NCBI RefSeq assembly: GCF_900289175.1
Contig: NZ_LT985747.1
Location: forward strand, 1,536,096-1,600,095
Source of the DNA: Paenibacillus faecalis
Lineage (GTDB): Bacteria; Bacillota; Bacilli; Paenibacillales; Paenibacillaceae
Direction: 5' to 3'
Length of the DNA: 64,000 bases
Part shown: piece by piece, positions 17,492 through 26,805 of the stretch
Position numbering within the stretch: position 1 is the first letter of the stretch
How the letters are laid out: every line of letters begins with the position of its first letter
The notes under the pieces: model-generated
What the model was told of the DNA's origin: nothing
Databases searched by the model: none
Seen by the model: the letters and a program-made list of their open reading frames with translations, nothing else
Position numbers and translations under genes: made by a program

Positions 17492-18331
17492 TTATATCGC
17501 CTCCTGCGTACAATTCAGAGCGATGCCCAGCGGAGTGACAAACAGGGGATTCACAGGCTTATAGGTAGCGATCCCGGTTTGCCGTTCAATAATGGCCTCT
17601 ATGCCGGAAAGGCAACAAGTACCGCCCACCAAATACATTTCTTTGACCTCATGACCTGCAACGTGGCGGTTGATAATGGAAGAAACCTTATCAATAACCG
17701 GCCGAAGCAGCGGCAGCAATTCTTTGTGGTGAGCGGGATCTCGCTTAAAGTGATCGGCTTCAGCAAGTTCCATATGGTAAGCCCCGGAAATCACCAAAGA
17801 AAAGTGAGTACCTCCTGTTGCCTCATCAGCGACATAGATGACCTTTCCATCCTTCAGAATCGATATGCCCGTAGTCCCGCCGCCAATGTCCACAATCGCT
17901 CCATCGGATATTTGCAGCACGGCATTAGCCGCCGTAGGCTCATCCAATAAAGCCGTAATCTCAAAACCCGCGGCCTGGACCACATGCTTGATGGCGCCGG
18001 CATCCAGCACATCGGTTCCCGGAGGAATCGCTGCAGCCGCATATTCCAGTTGGGTATCCAATTGCTGCTCCAACTGCGCCTTAAGCTCCCTCACGATCTG
18101 AATCGCACCCAAATAGTCCACCACCATTCCGTCGCGAACGACATTGGCATACCGGTAAGCACCCGCCACCGGCTGACGGGTATCATCCAACACCGAAAGC
18201 ACTACACAGGCCGTTCCCAGATCCACCCCGGTATAGTAAAACGAAGACCGTCTTGGAGTCGGCTTTCGGATGACGGCTTCGAATTGCTTTACCAGTTGGT
18301 CGCAGTATGCAAAGGGTTTTGTCTCTGGCAT
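17492..18331 (-). CDS. eutJ: EutJ-like actin/Hsp70-fold ATPase
   Basis: 279 aa from an ATG with AAGGAGGAAG upstream. Actin/Hsp70 ATPase motifs are present: phosphate-1 YTGVDLGTACVVLSVLDD (~35), phosphate-2 AIVDIGGGTTGISIL (~160) and adenosine MYLVGGTCCLSGIE (~240). EutJ is a putative chaperone or reactivase of microcompartment enzymes; its exact job is unproven. Its 5' end overlaps the EutT-like gene by 43 bp. Confidence 0.9.
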   Translation of the reverse strand: MPETKPFAYCDQLVKQFEAVIRKPTPRRSSFYYTGVDLGTACVVLSVLDDTRQPVAGAYRYANVVRDGMVVDYLGAIQIVRELKAQLEQQLDTQLEYAAAAIPPGTDVLDAGAIKHVVQAAGFEITALLDEPTAANAVLQISDGAIVDIGGGTTGISILKDGKVIYVADEATGGTHFSLVISGAYHMELAEADHFKRDPAHHKELLPLLRPVIDKVSSIINRHVAGHEVKEMYLVGGTCCLSGIEAIIERQTGIATYKPVNPLFVTPLGIALNCTQEAI

Positions 18332-18972
18332 GTTCTTCCTCCTTCTGTAGATTGGCAAATAAGCGAACTCAATGCGTTAATCATATAGTTTATTTCAGAA
18401 ATGATATCTTCCTCCGGCTTTTTCTGGGGGCAACATTCCGCGGCTTCCAGGACCGCTATCCCAAACTCTCGCAAAGCACTGCGCAGACGGTGGAGCAAAG
18501 CAATTTCTCTGCCTTTTTCCAGTTGCATGTGAAACTCGGTCACCTCAAAGCAATCTCCCGCATCCTCAGAAAGAGCATCAGCAGAAATACCAGTACACCC
18601 CCGAAAAGACAAACCAGCAGCAGATCTACCGCCTCTTTCTCCCTTTTGGAGAGTCAAAAACAGCCTTGATAGCTCCAGCACCTTCTGGGCCAGCAGCACA
18701 TCCCGCTCCAGCAGTTCCTGCCCGGTGAGCAAAAACAGGGCGGACATGGACTGCATCTGACAGCGGAGCTTCCTGCGCTGCAAGTCCGGTTTTTCCTCCT
18801 GTCGCTCCGGATTCGGCGGTGATTGTTCTGTCTCAAAGGTCACCGCGATCTGACGATCTGTTAAAAACTGGCGCGCCTCCGGCGTCAATCGACTTCCATG
18901 TTCCACCATGTATGACGTGAAGGGCTTTATCCTGTACATATTGCGCAATTCTATTTCGGTAATAAATTTCAT
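18289..18972 (-). CDS. EutT-like protein (cobalamin adenosyltransferase family, function uncertain)
   Basis: 227 aa. The N-terminus MKFITEIELRNMYRIKPFTSYMVEHGSRLTPEARQFL is the signature of EutT-type proteins. The middle is helical. The family's His/Cys metal motif is not convincingly present (only ECCPQKK near residue 190). CutC needs no cobalamin, so an adenosyltransferase would have no obvious client; a structural or divergent role is possible. The start at 18972 follows GTGGAG; an ATG at 19032 would begin inside the repeat element. Confidence 0.75.
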   Translation of the reverse strand: MKFITEIELRNMYRIKPFTSYMVEHGSRLTPEARQFLTDRQIAVTFETEQSPPNPERQEEKPDLQRRKLRCQMQSMSALFLLTGQELLERDVLLAQKVLELSRLFLTLQKGERGGRSAAGLSFRGCTGISADALSEDAGDCFEVTEFHMQLEKGREIALLHRLRSALREFGIAVLEAAECCPQKKPEEDIISEINYMINALSSLICQSTEGGRTCQRQNPLHTATNW

Positions 18973-19000
18973 GGTCTCAACTCCACTCTTATTACCCCAA

Positions 19001-19191
19001 GCGTAAACGGCTTCGCCGTCTTTGACAGGCAAAGCATACGTTTCGCGGAGAAATCTAAGATTAAAAGTATAGTGCAGAACTTATACTTTCTTAGATTTCA
19101 AGAGGAAACGGCTTCGCCGTCCTGAATGTCGGGAGCGTTTCCTATAGTTAATCAGGGAAAGCACAATGAAAACTTATACTTTCTGATTAAC
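19001..19191 (-). repeat. Tandem duplicated structured RNA element (two ~100-bp units)
   Basis: Two units lie between the EutP and EutT-like genes. Each has a hairpin (outer stems 19147-19155/19183-19191 and 19052-19059/19090-19097, different in sequence but each perfectly paired) containing the shared inner string AAAGTATAAGTT. Each then has an ACGGCTTCGCCGT hairpin (19108-19120 and 19007-19019). Compensatory differences argue for conserved RNA structure. The first unit overlaps the EutP stop codon. Confidence 0.6.
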
Positions 19192-19617
19192 AGACAAATA
19201 ACATTTCAACTGCTCGATTCCCGTTCCCCGTGGAAAACTAATGCGGAAAAAAGGTTCAGCTATCCCGATACGTTCCAAAACTTGCACACAGTGCTTCTCA
19301 TTTTCTGGCACAAGATCGGCTTTCGTTATGACACCCACAACCGGTCTCGTAAAAGAATCTGCAAATCCGGGAGGGTAGACTTCCTGACGCCGGGACTGGT
19401 CCACCATGATCAAAATGTGGCTGGCGTTCTGCGCCGTTGCAATCAGATGGCTGTACATCCAGGCGTTCTCAACATACGCGCCCGGCGTATCGATCGTCTT
19501 TGGGCCATAGATAACCTCTTGCGTACGCCGCAGCGGGCGATCCACACCGTCAAGCGCATGGGCCAGCGTCGTTTTTCCACAGCCTGTAGGGCCGATCAGC
19601 ATAATACGCTTTTTCAT
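19174..19617 (-). CDS. eutP: EutP/PduV-type small GTPase-like protein
   Basis: 147 aa with P-loop GPTGCGKTT (~9-17), DTPGAY (G3) and TKAD (G4). EutP/PduV proteins are microcompartment accessories, proposed in other systems to position compartments or act as an acetate kinase. The ATG overlaps the stop of the upstream shell gene (ATGA). Confidence 0.9.
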   Translation of the reverse strand: MKKRIMLIGPTGCGKTTLAHALDGVDRPLRRTQEVIYGPKTIDTPGAYVENAWMYSHLIATAQNASHILIMVDQSRRQEVYPPGFADSFTRPVVGVITKADLVPENEKHCVQVLERIGIAEPFFRISFPRGTGIEQLKCYLSVNQKV

Positions 19618-19967
19618 GTCCGTGTAATCTCCGCCGTCGTAAAGCCCAGTTTGTCGCCAAGTGTGTTATTGATAGCCCGCAGCGCTGTTTCCACACTGGC
19701 TACATCCCCCGTGAGGAGCACCGAACCGGTAAAGCGATCCAAAAAACCGATTTCTATACCCGCAACCTTGGTAGCGATGTCCGCGGCAATAATAGAAGTT
19801 TCATAGGGTGACAGCGTTAAAATGCCAATAGCTCCCGCGTTATCGATTCCCAATCTGTCATAAATGTCCGGTATGGGCGAAGCAATAATATGGGCCAGCG
19901 TCACCTGTTTGCCCGGCACGGATTCCTGGATAATCCGCTCACGATCAGATCCCACAGGCCGCTGCAT
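19614..19967 (-). CDS. eutS: EutS/PduU-type permuted BMC-H shell protein
   Basis: 117 aa. An N-terminal tail ([30 protein letters not shown], the beta-barrel strand typical of EutS/PduU) precedes a permuted BMC core ([52 protein letters not shown]). The hexamer carries a plug over its pore. The ribosome binding site AAGGAGG is strong. Confidence 0.92.
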   Translation of the reverse strand: MQRPVGSDRERIIQESVPGKQVTLAHIIASPIPDIYDRLGIDNAGAIGILTLSPYETSIIAADIATKVAGIEIGFLDRFTGSVLLTGDVASVETALRAINNTLGDKLGFTTAEITRT

Positions 19968-19980
19968 AAATATTTCCTCC

Positions 19981-20943
19981 TTAATGTCTGATCACCCGAA
20001 CCGGGAAATCGTATTGGCTGATTTGACGTTCAATACGCTCCAGATCGGCATCATTAAGACTCAAATCCCCTTGGACGGTGTAGTCCATATCCAGTTGCCT
20101 GTATTTGTTTATCCCCAACTTGTGATAAGGAAGCAAATCGATGCCTTGGAAATTCTGATATCCCTTATAGGGAAGTAGAAACTCTATCGTTTTGCGAATC
20201 GTGTCCTCATCATCATTGAGCCCCTTCATGAGCGGCATCCGCACCTTCACGTTGTGTTTGCGGATAATCAGTTCCCGTAAATTTTCGAGAATGCGCTCGT
20301 TGCGCACACCGGTCAGTTCATAATGACGGTCAGAATCCATATGCTTCAGGTCGTACAACAGCAGATCGATAAATTCCGCCATTGCCAAAATCGTTTCCAG
20401 CTTTGTATACCCCGAGGTTTCGATCGCTGTATGGATTCCGGAACGCTTGCACTCTTTGAGCAGACGGATTGCAAATTCGGGCTGCGTGCTTACTTCGCCG
20501 CCACCCAAAGTAACACCACCGCCGGACGTATGGTAGAACAGAGCATCCTGCTGCACAATTTCCATCACTTCCGATACTGTCATATCCATTCCGACGATGG
20601 AGAGTGCCTGCGCGGGACAAACCTTTTCACAGGCCCGGCAGCCGATGCAATCACTCATTCGGTCAATCAAATGCCGCGGTTTGGACGAATCGTGCGGGCC
20701 GACCGTGGAAAAACGGTGGATTTCCTGGGGACAGACCGCAATACAAGCACCGCAATCAGTACACAGGTCTCGTTTGTACATCACTTGATATTTCTTTTTC
20801 AGACCCTCCGGGTTAGAACACCACTGACAGCGCAGAGGACATCCCTTGAAAAAAATGAGCGTCCGGATACCGGGGCCATCGTATATGGAATATTTTTGGA
20901 TGTTAAAAATGCGTGCCCGCCTTTCCGGCATGCCTGACTCCAT
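19981..20943 (-). CDS. cutD: Choline trimethylamine-lyase activating enzyme (radical SAM)
   Basis: 320 aa from ATG 20943, with AAGGAAGGAG upstream. The radical-SAM cluster motif is [12 protein letters not shown] (CxxxCxxC, ~35-42). Two ferredoxin-like clusters follow ([12 protein letters not shown] and [12 protein letters not shown]), then the GGGEV site typical of glycyl-radical activases. It installs the glycyl radical on CutC. It lies immediately downstream of cutC, separated by a strong hairpin. Confidence 0.95.
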   Translation of the reverse strand: MESGMPERRARIFNIQKYSIYDGPGIRTLIFFKGCPLRCQWCSNPEGLKKKYQVMYKRDLCTDCGACIAVCPQEIHRFSTVGPHDSSKPRHLIDRMSDCIGCRACEKVCPAQALSIVGMDMTVSEVMEIVQQDALFYHTSGGGVTLGGGEVSTQPEFAIRLLKECKRSGIHTAIETSGYTKLETILAMAEFIDLLLYDLKHMDSDRHYELTGVRNERILENLRELIIRKHNVKVRMPLMKGLNDDEDTIRKTIEFLLPYKGYQNFQGIDLLPYHKLGINKYRQLDMDYTVQGDLSLNDADLERIERQISQYDFPVRVIRH

Positions 20944-20972
20944 AGCTACTCTCCTTCCTTGCCGCATATCTA

Positions 20973-21005
20973 CTTCTTCCCCGGCCCGGCAAGCCGGGGA
21001 AGAAG
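20973..21005 (-). promoter_or_regulatory. Strong intercistronic hairpin between cutC and cutD
   Basis: CTTCTTCCCCGGC (20973-20985), a 7-nt loop, then GCCGGGGAAGAAG (20993-21005): 13 perfect pairs just after the cutC stop and before the cutD ribosome binding site. There is no T-tract, so mRNA protection or partial attenuation, giving more enzyme than activase, is likelier than full termination. Confidence 0.7.
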
Positions 21006-21016
21006 CGCGGGTCTTC

Positions 21017-23578
21017 TTAGAAATGATCAATCATCGTTCTGCTGATGATCTCATCCTGTACTTCTTTGCACAGTTCCACAAAGTATGCACTGTAGCCGGC
21101 GACGCGAATGATCAGATCGCGATATTGGTCGGGATTTTGCTGTGCTTTAAGCAGCGTTTCATTATCCACATAACTGAACTGCATTTGACCGTTGCCGAGA
21201 ATGGAGGCCGTCCGCAGCAGATTAATCAGTCCGTTCTCTCCTTCAGGCGTTTCCAGCAAACCACGCAAAATCTTAAAGTTATGCACCATTCCGATATTCA
21301 TAGCCTCGACATCCATCTTGCTCACCGATTTGATGACGGCCGTCGGCCCCTTTTTGTCATGCCCCTGGGTAGGGCTGATGCCATCGGACAGCGGCAACCA
21401 TGCTTTGCGTCCATTGGCTGTAGCGCCGGTCATCGCGCCGAAAGGCGTATTGTTCGAGATGGAAAGCGTGCCGTGACTGAAAGTGGAGAACAGGGTTTTA
21501 AATTTTCGGTGATAGTTTTCCGTCCACCCGATGATATCAGCGGCGATGCAATCGGCATAATCGTCGTCGTTTCCATATTTAGGTGCGTTCAGACAATCCC
21601 TTTGAATCTGCTCATAACCTTCGAAGTCGGCGAGAAGCGCATCACGGATTTGTTCGAGCGTATATTTTTTGTCATCGAAAACCAGCTTCTTGATCGCGGC
21701 CATGGAATCAGCGTAAGTCGCTAATCCAGACCAGACCAAACCAGGCCCCCAGTTATACATGGCGCCGCCGGCAGACACGTCACGACCATTCTCCATCGTG
21801 CCTTCAAACATGATCGACATCAGCGGCTTCGGTGCGTAGTCGCGATGAACACGCTGGCTGATGACGGTGCCCACGGCCGAAAGCTCGGTGATGTACGCCA
21901 CCTGCTTCTTGACCGCCGCTTCAAATTCCTCATAGGTCGTAAAATTGCGCAAATCGCCCAGGTCCAATCCTTGCTTGCTTCCGTGCCAGAGCATATGACC
22001 ACGGTTAAGGACAAACTCAATGGCAATCGGCCACTGGGTATATCCGGTTGAGGTCCATTGATACAAACGGCCGGATTTTTGCGGCTCCACACAGCCCATC
22101 AAACAGTAATCGCGGGCATCTTCGATACTGCAGCCCTTCATCAACATCATCTTGATGTGAGAATCATCGAAATGGCAGGCCGGAAAGCCCAATCCTGCAC
22201 GAACAACATCCACAATTTTCTTCAGGTATTTCTGAGGAGAATTGTTGTGTATCCGGCAAGCAAGCGAAGGCTGGTAAACTCCGACATGACGGACTGCATC
22301 CATGAGCAGATAAGTCAGGTCATTACAAGCGTCGCCGCCCTCCCGTTTTTGCCCACCGACACACATATTAATGAACGGCTGGTAACCGGCGAAAAACTTG
22401 GAGCCGCCCTCGCTGGAAATCCACATCACTTCTGAACATTTGATCAAGAAACAGCCTGCAATCTCGAACGCTTCCAAGTCTGTCAATCGGCCGGCTTTTT
22501 TGTCCGCCTCATAGAAAGGATACATGTATTGGTCCACACGGCCGATCGACATGCCGGTCTGGTTCTCTTCCACAACCAGCAAAGATTCCACGGTCCAGAC
22601 CGCCTGCATGGCCTCATGGAACGTAGTAGGCGCATGGGCCGGTACGCGTGCGTTGATCTCGCCGATTTTTTGCAGCTCCGCTTTGCGCTTCGGATCTTTT
22701 TCCTTTGCAGCCAGTTGGTAAGCGTAATCAGACAGCCGTTTGGCATACGCCATCACACCTTCGGTAGTGTCCAGCACGGATTTGTAGTAATAGATTTTTT
22801 CGATGTCTTCGGGGTTTTGCATGGACAATTGCGCAAGATGGTCCTTAGCCTCCTGCTGAATATCCAGCATCCCTTTCTTCATGAGAATGACATCATAGCC
22901 TGGATTGGAGTCGCCGCCGCCGTTGATCTGATGGTAGGACAGATCGCTGACAAACGCCTCTCCAGAAAACTCCCAAATACCAGCATCCCGGTATTGCTGC
23001 TCGCAAACTTCATCCACCGATTTCCCTTCCCAGAAAGGAAACAGCTCCTCGTGCATAATCCGTTTGTCTTCCTCGGATATGTAAAAAGGGTCCTGAGGAC
23101 GGTTGTGAATCGTTTCCAGCTCATCCCGCGTCCAGCGCCAGGCGATGTCCGGCGAGAAGGCGCCTGCTCGCGGCGCACCGCAAGGATGACCGACGATCAG
23201 CTCGTTGTCCTGAATGAGTAGCGGCGCCTCTTCACATGCTTTTCGAAAAGCCTTGGCACGCAGCATGATCGCCGGCAGACCCGGATTTTCCTTGTACACT
23301 TGGGTAAAGGCTCGCGCACGGTAGGTTGTAATGCTAGGCGTAGCGGTCAAATAATGCTCTTTCAAAGCCCGCAAACGTTCGGTCATTCCATCCGGGTATG
23401 CACAGTCTTCCTTCCGCAGGTTGTTAGAGATGCCTGCAGCTGGTGGCTCGGCTCCCTTTTCCGAAAGCTCTTTTGAAATACCTTGAAACAGCTTCATGAT
23501 CGCTTCACGTTCTTGGGGAGACATAGCCTTCGTAGCCTGAGCAAACTTGCTTGAAAACTCATGAATATCCAATATCAT
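21017..23578 (-). CDS. cutC: Choline trimethylamine-lyase (glycyl radical enzyme)
   Basis: About 853 aa. It cleaves choline to trimethylamine and acetaldehyde inside the compartment. Counting from ATG 23578, the active-site Cys496 and Glu498 lie in [11 protein letters not shown], Thr509/Tyr513 in WTSTGYT, Tyr215/Asp223 in [10 protein letters not shown], Phe402 in AGYQPF, and the radical Gly828 in RVAGYSAYF. These match, at one constant offset, the choline-contact and catalytic residues I recall for Desulfovibrio CutC, so this is CutC rather than glycerol or propanediol dehydratase. The N-terminal helix ([17 protein letters not shown]) may be a targeting peptide. ATG 23578 abuts GAGGG; TTG 23572 has better spacing. 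Confidence 0.96.
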   Translation of the reverse strand: MILDIHEFSSKFAQATKAMSPQEREAIMKLFQGISKELSEKGAEPPAAGISNNLRKEDCAYPDGMTERLRALKEHYLTATPSITTYRARAFTQVYKENPGLPAIMLRAKAFRKACEEAPLLIQDNELIVGHPCGAPRAGAFSPDIAWRWTRDELETIHNRPQDPFYISEEDKRIMHEELFPFWEGKSVDEVCEQQYRDAGIWEFSGEAFVSDLSYHQINGGGDSNPGYDVILMKKGMLDIQQEAKDHLAQLSMQNPEDIEKIYYYKSVLDTTEGVMAYAKRLSDYAYQLAAKEKDPKRKAELQKIGEINARVPAHAPTTFHEAMQAVWTVESLLVVEENQTGMSIGRVDQYMYPFYEADKKAGRLTDLEAFEIAGCFLIKCSEVMWISSEGGSKFFAGYQPFINMCVGGQKREGGDACNDLTYLLMDAVRHVGVYQPSLACRIHNNSPQKYLKKIVDVVRAGLGFPACHFDDSHIKMMLMKGCSIEDARDYCLMGCVEPQKSGRLYQWTSTGYTQWPIAIEFVLNRGHMLWHGSKQGLDLGDLRNFTTYEEFEAAVKKQVAYITELSAVGTVISQRVHRDYAPKPLMSIMFEGTMENGRDVSAGGAMYNWGPGLVWSGLATYADSMAAIKKLVFDDKKYTLEQIRDALLADFEGYEQIQRDCLNAPKYGNDDDYADCIAADIIGWTENYHRKFKTLFSTFSHGTLSISNNTPFGAMTGATANGRKAWLPLSDGISPTQGHDKKGPTAVIKSVSKMDVEAMNIGMVHNFKILRGLLETPEGENGLINLLRTASILGNGQMQFSYVDNETLLKAQQNPDQYRDLIIRVAGYSAYFVELCKEVQDEIISRTMIDHF

Positions 23579-23670
23579 TCCCTCGCAATCTTGTGAAATT
23601 TTATACAAACCTAATTTCTCGAAATACGACGCCGCCCTTTAAAAGGACGCCGAATGCGTTTCTTCTTAAT

Positions 23671-24810
23671 TTAAAAGCTCTTGCGGTAAATGAACTCCAG
23701 TTCCGTTTCCGTTGGCTGACGAGGATTGGTTGGTGTACAGCGGTCCGCCATCGCGGTCTGTGCCATACGGGACAGCGCCTCATCGAAAGCATCCCGCTCA
23801 ATTCCCAGCTCACCGAATCCGTCTTCGATGCCGATGGACTTTTTCAGCTTCCCGATCGCCTGGATTAGACTTACGGTTCCTTCACGGGCAGTTCGGGCTG
23901 GCAAATTCAGCAATGAAGCGAGCCGGGCATAACGTTCGCACACCCTGTCATTGATTTTCCCGCTCAAATTGGCGTTATACTCCATCACTGCCGTAAGAAG
24001 CAGAGAATTCGCCCGTCCATGAGGAATATGAAACGTACCGCCCAAGGCGTGCGACAAACTATGAATGATGCCCAGACCGGCGTTTGTAAAAGCCATCCCT
24101 GCCATACAGGACGCATTCTGAACCCGGTCCCGCGCCTCTGCATCCGCTGGATCGTGGTAAAGCGCTTCCAGATGAGCAAAAACCAATTGAACGGACTTTT
24201 CAGCCAGTGCATCGGTAAAGTCTGTTGCTTTGGTGGAGACATAAGCCTCCAACGCATGGGTCAGAACATCCATTCCGGTGTCCACCACCACTTTGTTCGG
24301 TACATGCTTGGTGCAGGTGGAATCGAGAATCGCGATGTCCGGCGCAATAAAATCGTCCACTACACAGATTTTGTCTCCGTCCACGGTAATCACCGAAAAG
24401 TCGGTCACTTCCGATCCGGTACCGCTCGTGGAAGGAATGGCGATAAATAAAGGTTTGACAAAAGGGACGTTTTTCTCCGACGCATATTGCCGGGCAAAGT
24501 ACAGCACTCCTTTCGCCGTATCAATGACAGAGCCGCCGCCCAGCGCCACCAATACATCTGCACCGCTTTCCCAATACACCTTAAGCGCTTCGGCCACTAT
24601 ATTTACGTCGGGATCGGGCTTAACATCGGTAAACACCGAAGTGGAGATTCCCCGGCTTTGCAGAAGATCAACCGTCTGTCCCAGATATCCCAGCTTCTCC
24701 ATGATTTGATCAGAAACGACGCAGGCTTTAGTACCTTGAATTTCCGCCAGCTTTTCCAGCGACCCTTTGCCTGCGTATACTTTCGATTTAATAAGAAAGA
24801 TGTCGTTCAT
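23671..24810 (-). CDS. Iron-containing alcohol dehydrogenase
   Basis: 379 aa from ATG 24810, with GGGAGGTAACC upstream. Motifs are GGGSVIDTAKG (NAD binding), DVLTHALEAYVS and HSLSHALGGTFHIPHGRAN (His metal ligands). It reduces acetaldehyde to ethanol and regenerates NAD+ for the aldehyde dehydrogenase within the compartment. Fe-ADH group III, as in PduQ/EutG. Confidence 0.94.
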   Translation of the reverse strand: MNDIFLIKSKVYAGKGSLEKLAEIQGTKACVVSDQIMEKLGYLGQTVDLLQSRGISTSVFTDVKPDPDVNIVAEALKVYWESGADVLVALGGGSVIDTAKGVLYFARQYASEKNVPFVKPLFIAIPSTSGTGSEVTDFSVITVDGDKICVVDDFIAPDIAILDSTCTKHVPNKVVVDTGMDVLTHALEAYVSTKATDFTDALAEKSVQLVFAHLEALYHDPADAEARDRVQNASCMAGMAFTNAGLGIIHSLSHALGGTFHIPHGRANSLLLTAVMEYNANLSGKINDRVCERYARLASLLNLPARTAREGTVSLIQAIGKLKKSIGIEDGFGELGIERDAFDEALSRMAQTAMADRCTPTNPRQPTETELEFIYRKSF

Positions 24811-24849
24811 AACGGTTACCTCCCTTGAATTTCTTCCGACAACCATTCC

Positions 24850-25143
24850 CTAAGACGGAAGGGCGTAGCGGGCAATGATTTTTTCAATATCCGGGTGCGG
24901 CGTGGGAATAACGTTTGAACAGTACACCTCGGCCCCCATCGCTTGCACGGCGGCGACACCGGCTTCTACTGCGGCCTTTACAGCTCCTACATCGCCGCTG
25001 ACAAGGACTGATATATAACCGGATGCCACGTTTTCGTAACCGATCAAATCTACATCGGCCGCTTTACACATGGCATCCGCCGCTTCCATGACGAATACAA
25101 GCCCAAAGGTTTCAATGAAACCCAGTGCATCCAGCTTGCTCAT
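24850..25143 (-). CDS. BMC-H shell protein
   Basis: 97 aa, single BMC domain ([69 protein letters not shown]). AAAGGAGG precedes the ATG. It differs clearly from the 12.4-13.1 kb pair. Second gene of the operon. Confidence 0.95.
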   Translation of the reverse strand: MSKLDALGFIETFGLVFVMEAADAMCKAADVDLIGYENVASGYISVLVSGDVGAVKAAVEAGVAAVQAMGAEVYCSNVIPTPHPDIEKIIARYALPS

Positions 25144-25167
25144 GAACTTTCCTCCTTTCCCGGCACA

Positions 25168-25464
25168 TTATGTGTCAATATCGTGGGCCTTCACAATGCC
25201 TGCAATAGAGCGAAGCGGACGCGGCATTACATTGTGAGCGGTGACTTTACCGATCTTCGCCGCCGCGGAAGCACCTGCCTCTACTGCCGAACGAACCGCC
25301 GCGACATCGCCTTTTACCATTACCGTTACGAGCGTGGAACCAACATTTTCGTAGGATACCAAAACGACGTCTGCCGCTTTCAGCATAGAGTCCGCCGCTT
25401 GGATGGCGGGAACCATGCCCAGCGTTTCCACAAGCCCGAGAGCTTCTTCTCCCTGGTATTCCAT
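25168..25464 (-). CDS. BMC-H shell protein, first gene of the cut operon
   Basis: 98 aa, single BMC domain (EEALGLVETLGMVPAIQAADSMLKAADVVLVSYENV, STLVTVMVKGDVAAVRSAVEAG, HNVMPRPLRSIAGI). TGAGGAGAG precedes the ATG. It heads the minus-strand run of microcompartment genes; the divergent kinase lies upstream. I could not pick a convincing promoter between them for this direction. Confidence 0.95.
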   Translation of the reverse strand: MEYQGEEALGLVETLGMVPAIQAADSMLKAADVVLVSYENVGSTLVTVMVKGDVAAVRSAVEAGASAAAKIGKVTAHNVMPRPLRSIAGIVKAHDIDT

Positions 25465-25675
25465 TCGAACCTCTCCTCACTTGGGTAATTTCCTATGTAA
25501 ATCCGCTTATCGGATACTTAACTTCTCATTCAGGTTAACACACACCTATCCCGTTATTATTGAAGATTCGGTAGTTGATTTTAGCACTCCTGTGCCCCTC
25601 TTGCCGACAATCTTGTACAAAAATGTCTTTCTTGCACCGCTTATACCATAACGCCCCGTGTGCTCTCTCGCTTCG

Positions 25676-25704
25676 TTGATTTCCTCCTTCTGTATTGCTA
25701 TAAT
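25676..25704 (+). promoter_or_regulatory. Sigma-A promoter for the choline-kinase-like gene
   Basis: TTGATT (25676-25681), a 17-bp spacer and a perfect TATAAT (25699-25704), ~70 bp upstream of the plus-strand start. Confidence 0.7.
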
Positions 25705-25776
25705 GATGACAAAAACGGCTCGGCGGGTTGGATGCGATACTACGCATACACATTGAATGCCAAGAAAAGGTCGCCT

Positions 25777-26724
25777 ATGAAACCTTTATCCAACTTTTTC
25801 TCCGAAAACATGAATATGGAAGATATGGTGCAGCAAAAACTCCGTCTTTTTTTTAAAGATGAGAGCATTGTATTTGACAAGTCCCGTTATGCGGGCGGTT
25901 TGACTAATTATAATTACATTATGAAAGTTCACGGGAAGGAATATGTCATTCGCAAGCCCGGTAACCTGACGGATCAAATGATCGATCGCAAGATAGAGCG
26001 AGTGAACAACGGGATCGCCTCCGAGTTTGGCGTAAATTCGGAGTGTGTTTACTTTGATGAAGAAAGCGGCATTAAAATCAGCAGGTATATCCCCGACAGC
26101 AAAACGCTTGCTGCGGCGGACCCCTTTGCTTTGCAAAGTCTGCGGGCCGTTTCTTCCTTGCTGAAGAAAATTCACGGCAGCCCCAAGCATTTCCCTAACA
26201 CATTTGATTGGCTCAGTGAACTGGCTAAATATGAATCGATCGTCATGCGAATAAACGGTGAACTGTTCTTTGACTATGCTTCTCTGAAAGAACAATTGCT
26301 CCGTTTCATGCAAGACTATCTCAAAGACGTCATTTCCGTTCCTTGTCATAATGATACGGTGCCGGAAAATTTTCTTGCAGACTCAAGCGGCTCCGTCTAT
26401 TTAATTGATTGGGAATACTCCGGAATGAACGATCCGGCCTTTGATATTGCCGCGTATATCATCGAGTCGCGCTTGACGTCCGAGGCGATTAACCAATTGT
26501 TTGAGGCTTATTACGGCAATGCGTTTACGAAGAATGACCTGATGAAGGTCAAATGTTATATGATGGCCCAGGATTTGTTATGGACCGTGTGGGCGCTGCT
26601 TCGCCATTATACGGGGGATGATTACTTGGATTACTGCTGGCTCCGCTATAACCGCCTGCGCAGAAATATTCAAGTATTAAGCATGCGTCCGGATTACCCT
26701 ATTGCCGACATGGTCACGGCCTAG
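25777..26724 (+). CDS. Choline/ethanolamine kinase-like phosphotransferase (LicA/APH fold)
   Basis: 315 aa starting MKPLSNFF at 25777, with AAAAGG 6 nt upstream. The APH/choline-kinase fold shows GGLTNYNYIM with EYVIRKPG (nucleotide binding), catalytic Brenner motif VPCHNDTVPENFL (~residue 195) and YLIDWEYSGMNDPAFDIA (metal-binding Asp/Glu). It probably phosphorylates choline or a similar amino alcohol, diverting it to phosphocholine. It is the only plus-strand gene here and is transcribed away from the cut operon, which suggests substrate partitioning. Confidence 0.88.
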   Translation: MKPLSNFFSENMNMEDMVQQKLRLFFKDESIVFDKSRYAGGLTNYNYIMKVHGKEYVIRKPGNLTDQMIDRKIERVNNGIASEFGVNSECVYFDEESGIKISRYIPDSKTLAAADPFALQSLRAVSSLLKKIHGSPKHFPNTFDWLSELAKYESIVMRINGELFFDYASLKEQLLRFMQDYLKDVISVPCHNDTVPENFLADSSGSVYLIDWEYSGMNDPAFDIAAYIIESRLTSEAINQLFEAYYGNAFTKNDLMKVKCYMMAQDLLWTVWALLRHYTGDDYLDYCWLRYNRLRRNIQVLSMRPDYPIADMVTA

Positions 26725-26745
26725 TAATCGGTACAAGATGCTAGC

Positions 26746-26795
26746 AAAAAGAACCTCAAAACTCCACGCTTAAGCGGGAGATGAGGTTCTTTTTA
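26746..26795. terminator. Bidirectional terminator between converging genes
   Basis: AAGAACCTCA ... TGAGGTTCTT stem with an inner CTCC/GGAG pairing, an A-run before and TTTT after. It serves the plus-strand kinase and the minus-strand C45 gene. Confidence 0.85.
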
Positions 26796-26805
26796 TATAC
26801 CAAAT

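Noticed and set aside
13225..24828. Many open frames of 70-290 codons antisense to the microcompartment genes
   Set aside because: High-GC coding sequence gives long antisense shadow frames; the minus-strand frames have family matches and ribosome binding sites, these do not.
25560..25600. Possible sigma-54 promoter (GGGGCAC...TGCT) ahead of the cut operon on the minus strand
   Set aside because: The GG and GC dinucleotides are 9 rather than 10 bp apart and no sigma-54 activator is encoded nearby; the regulator present is AraC-type.
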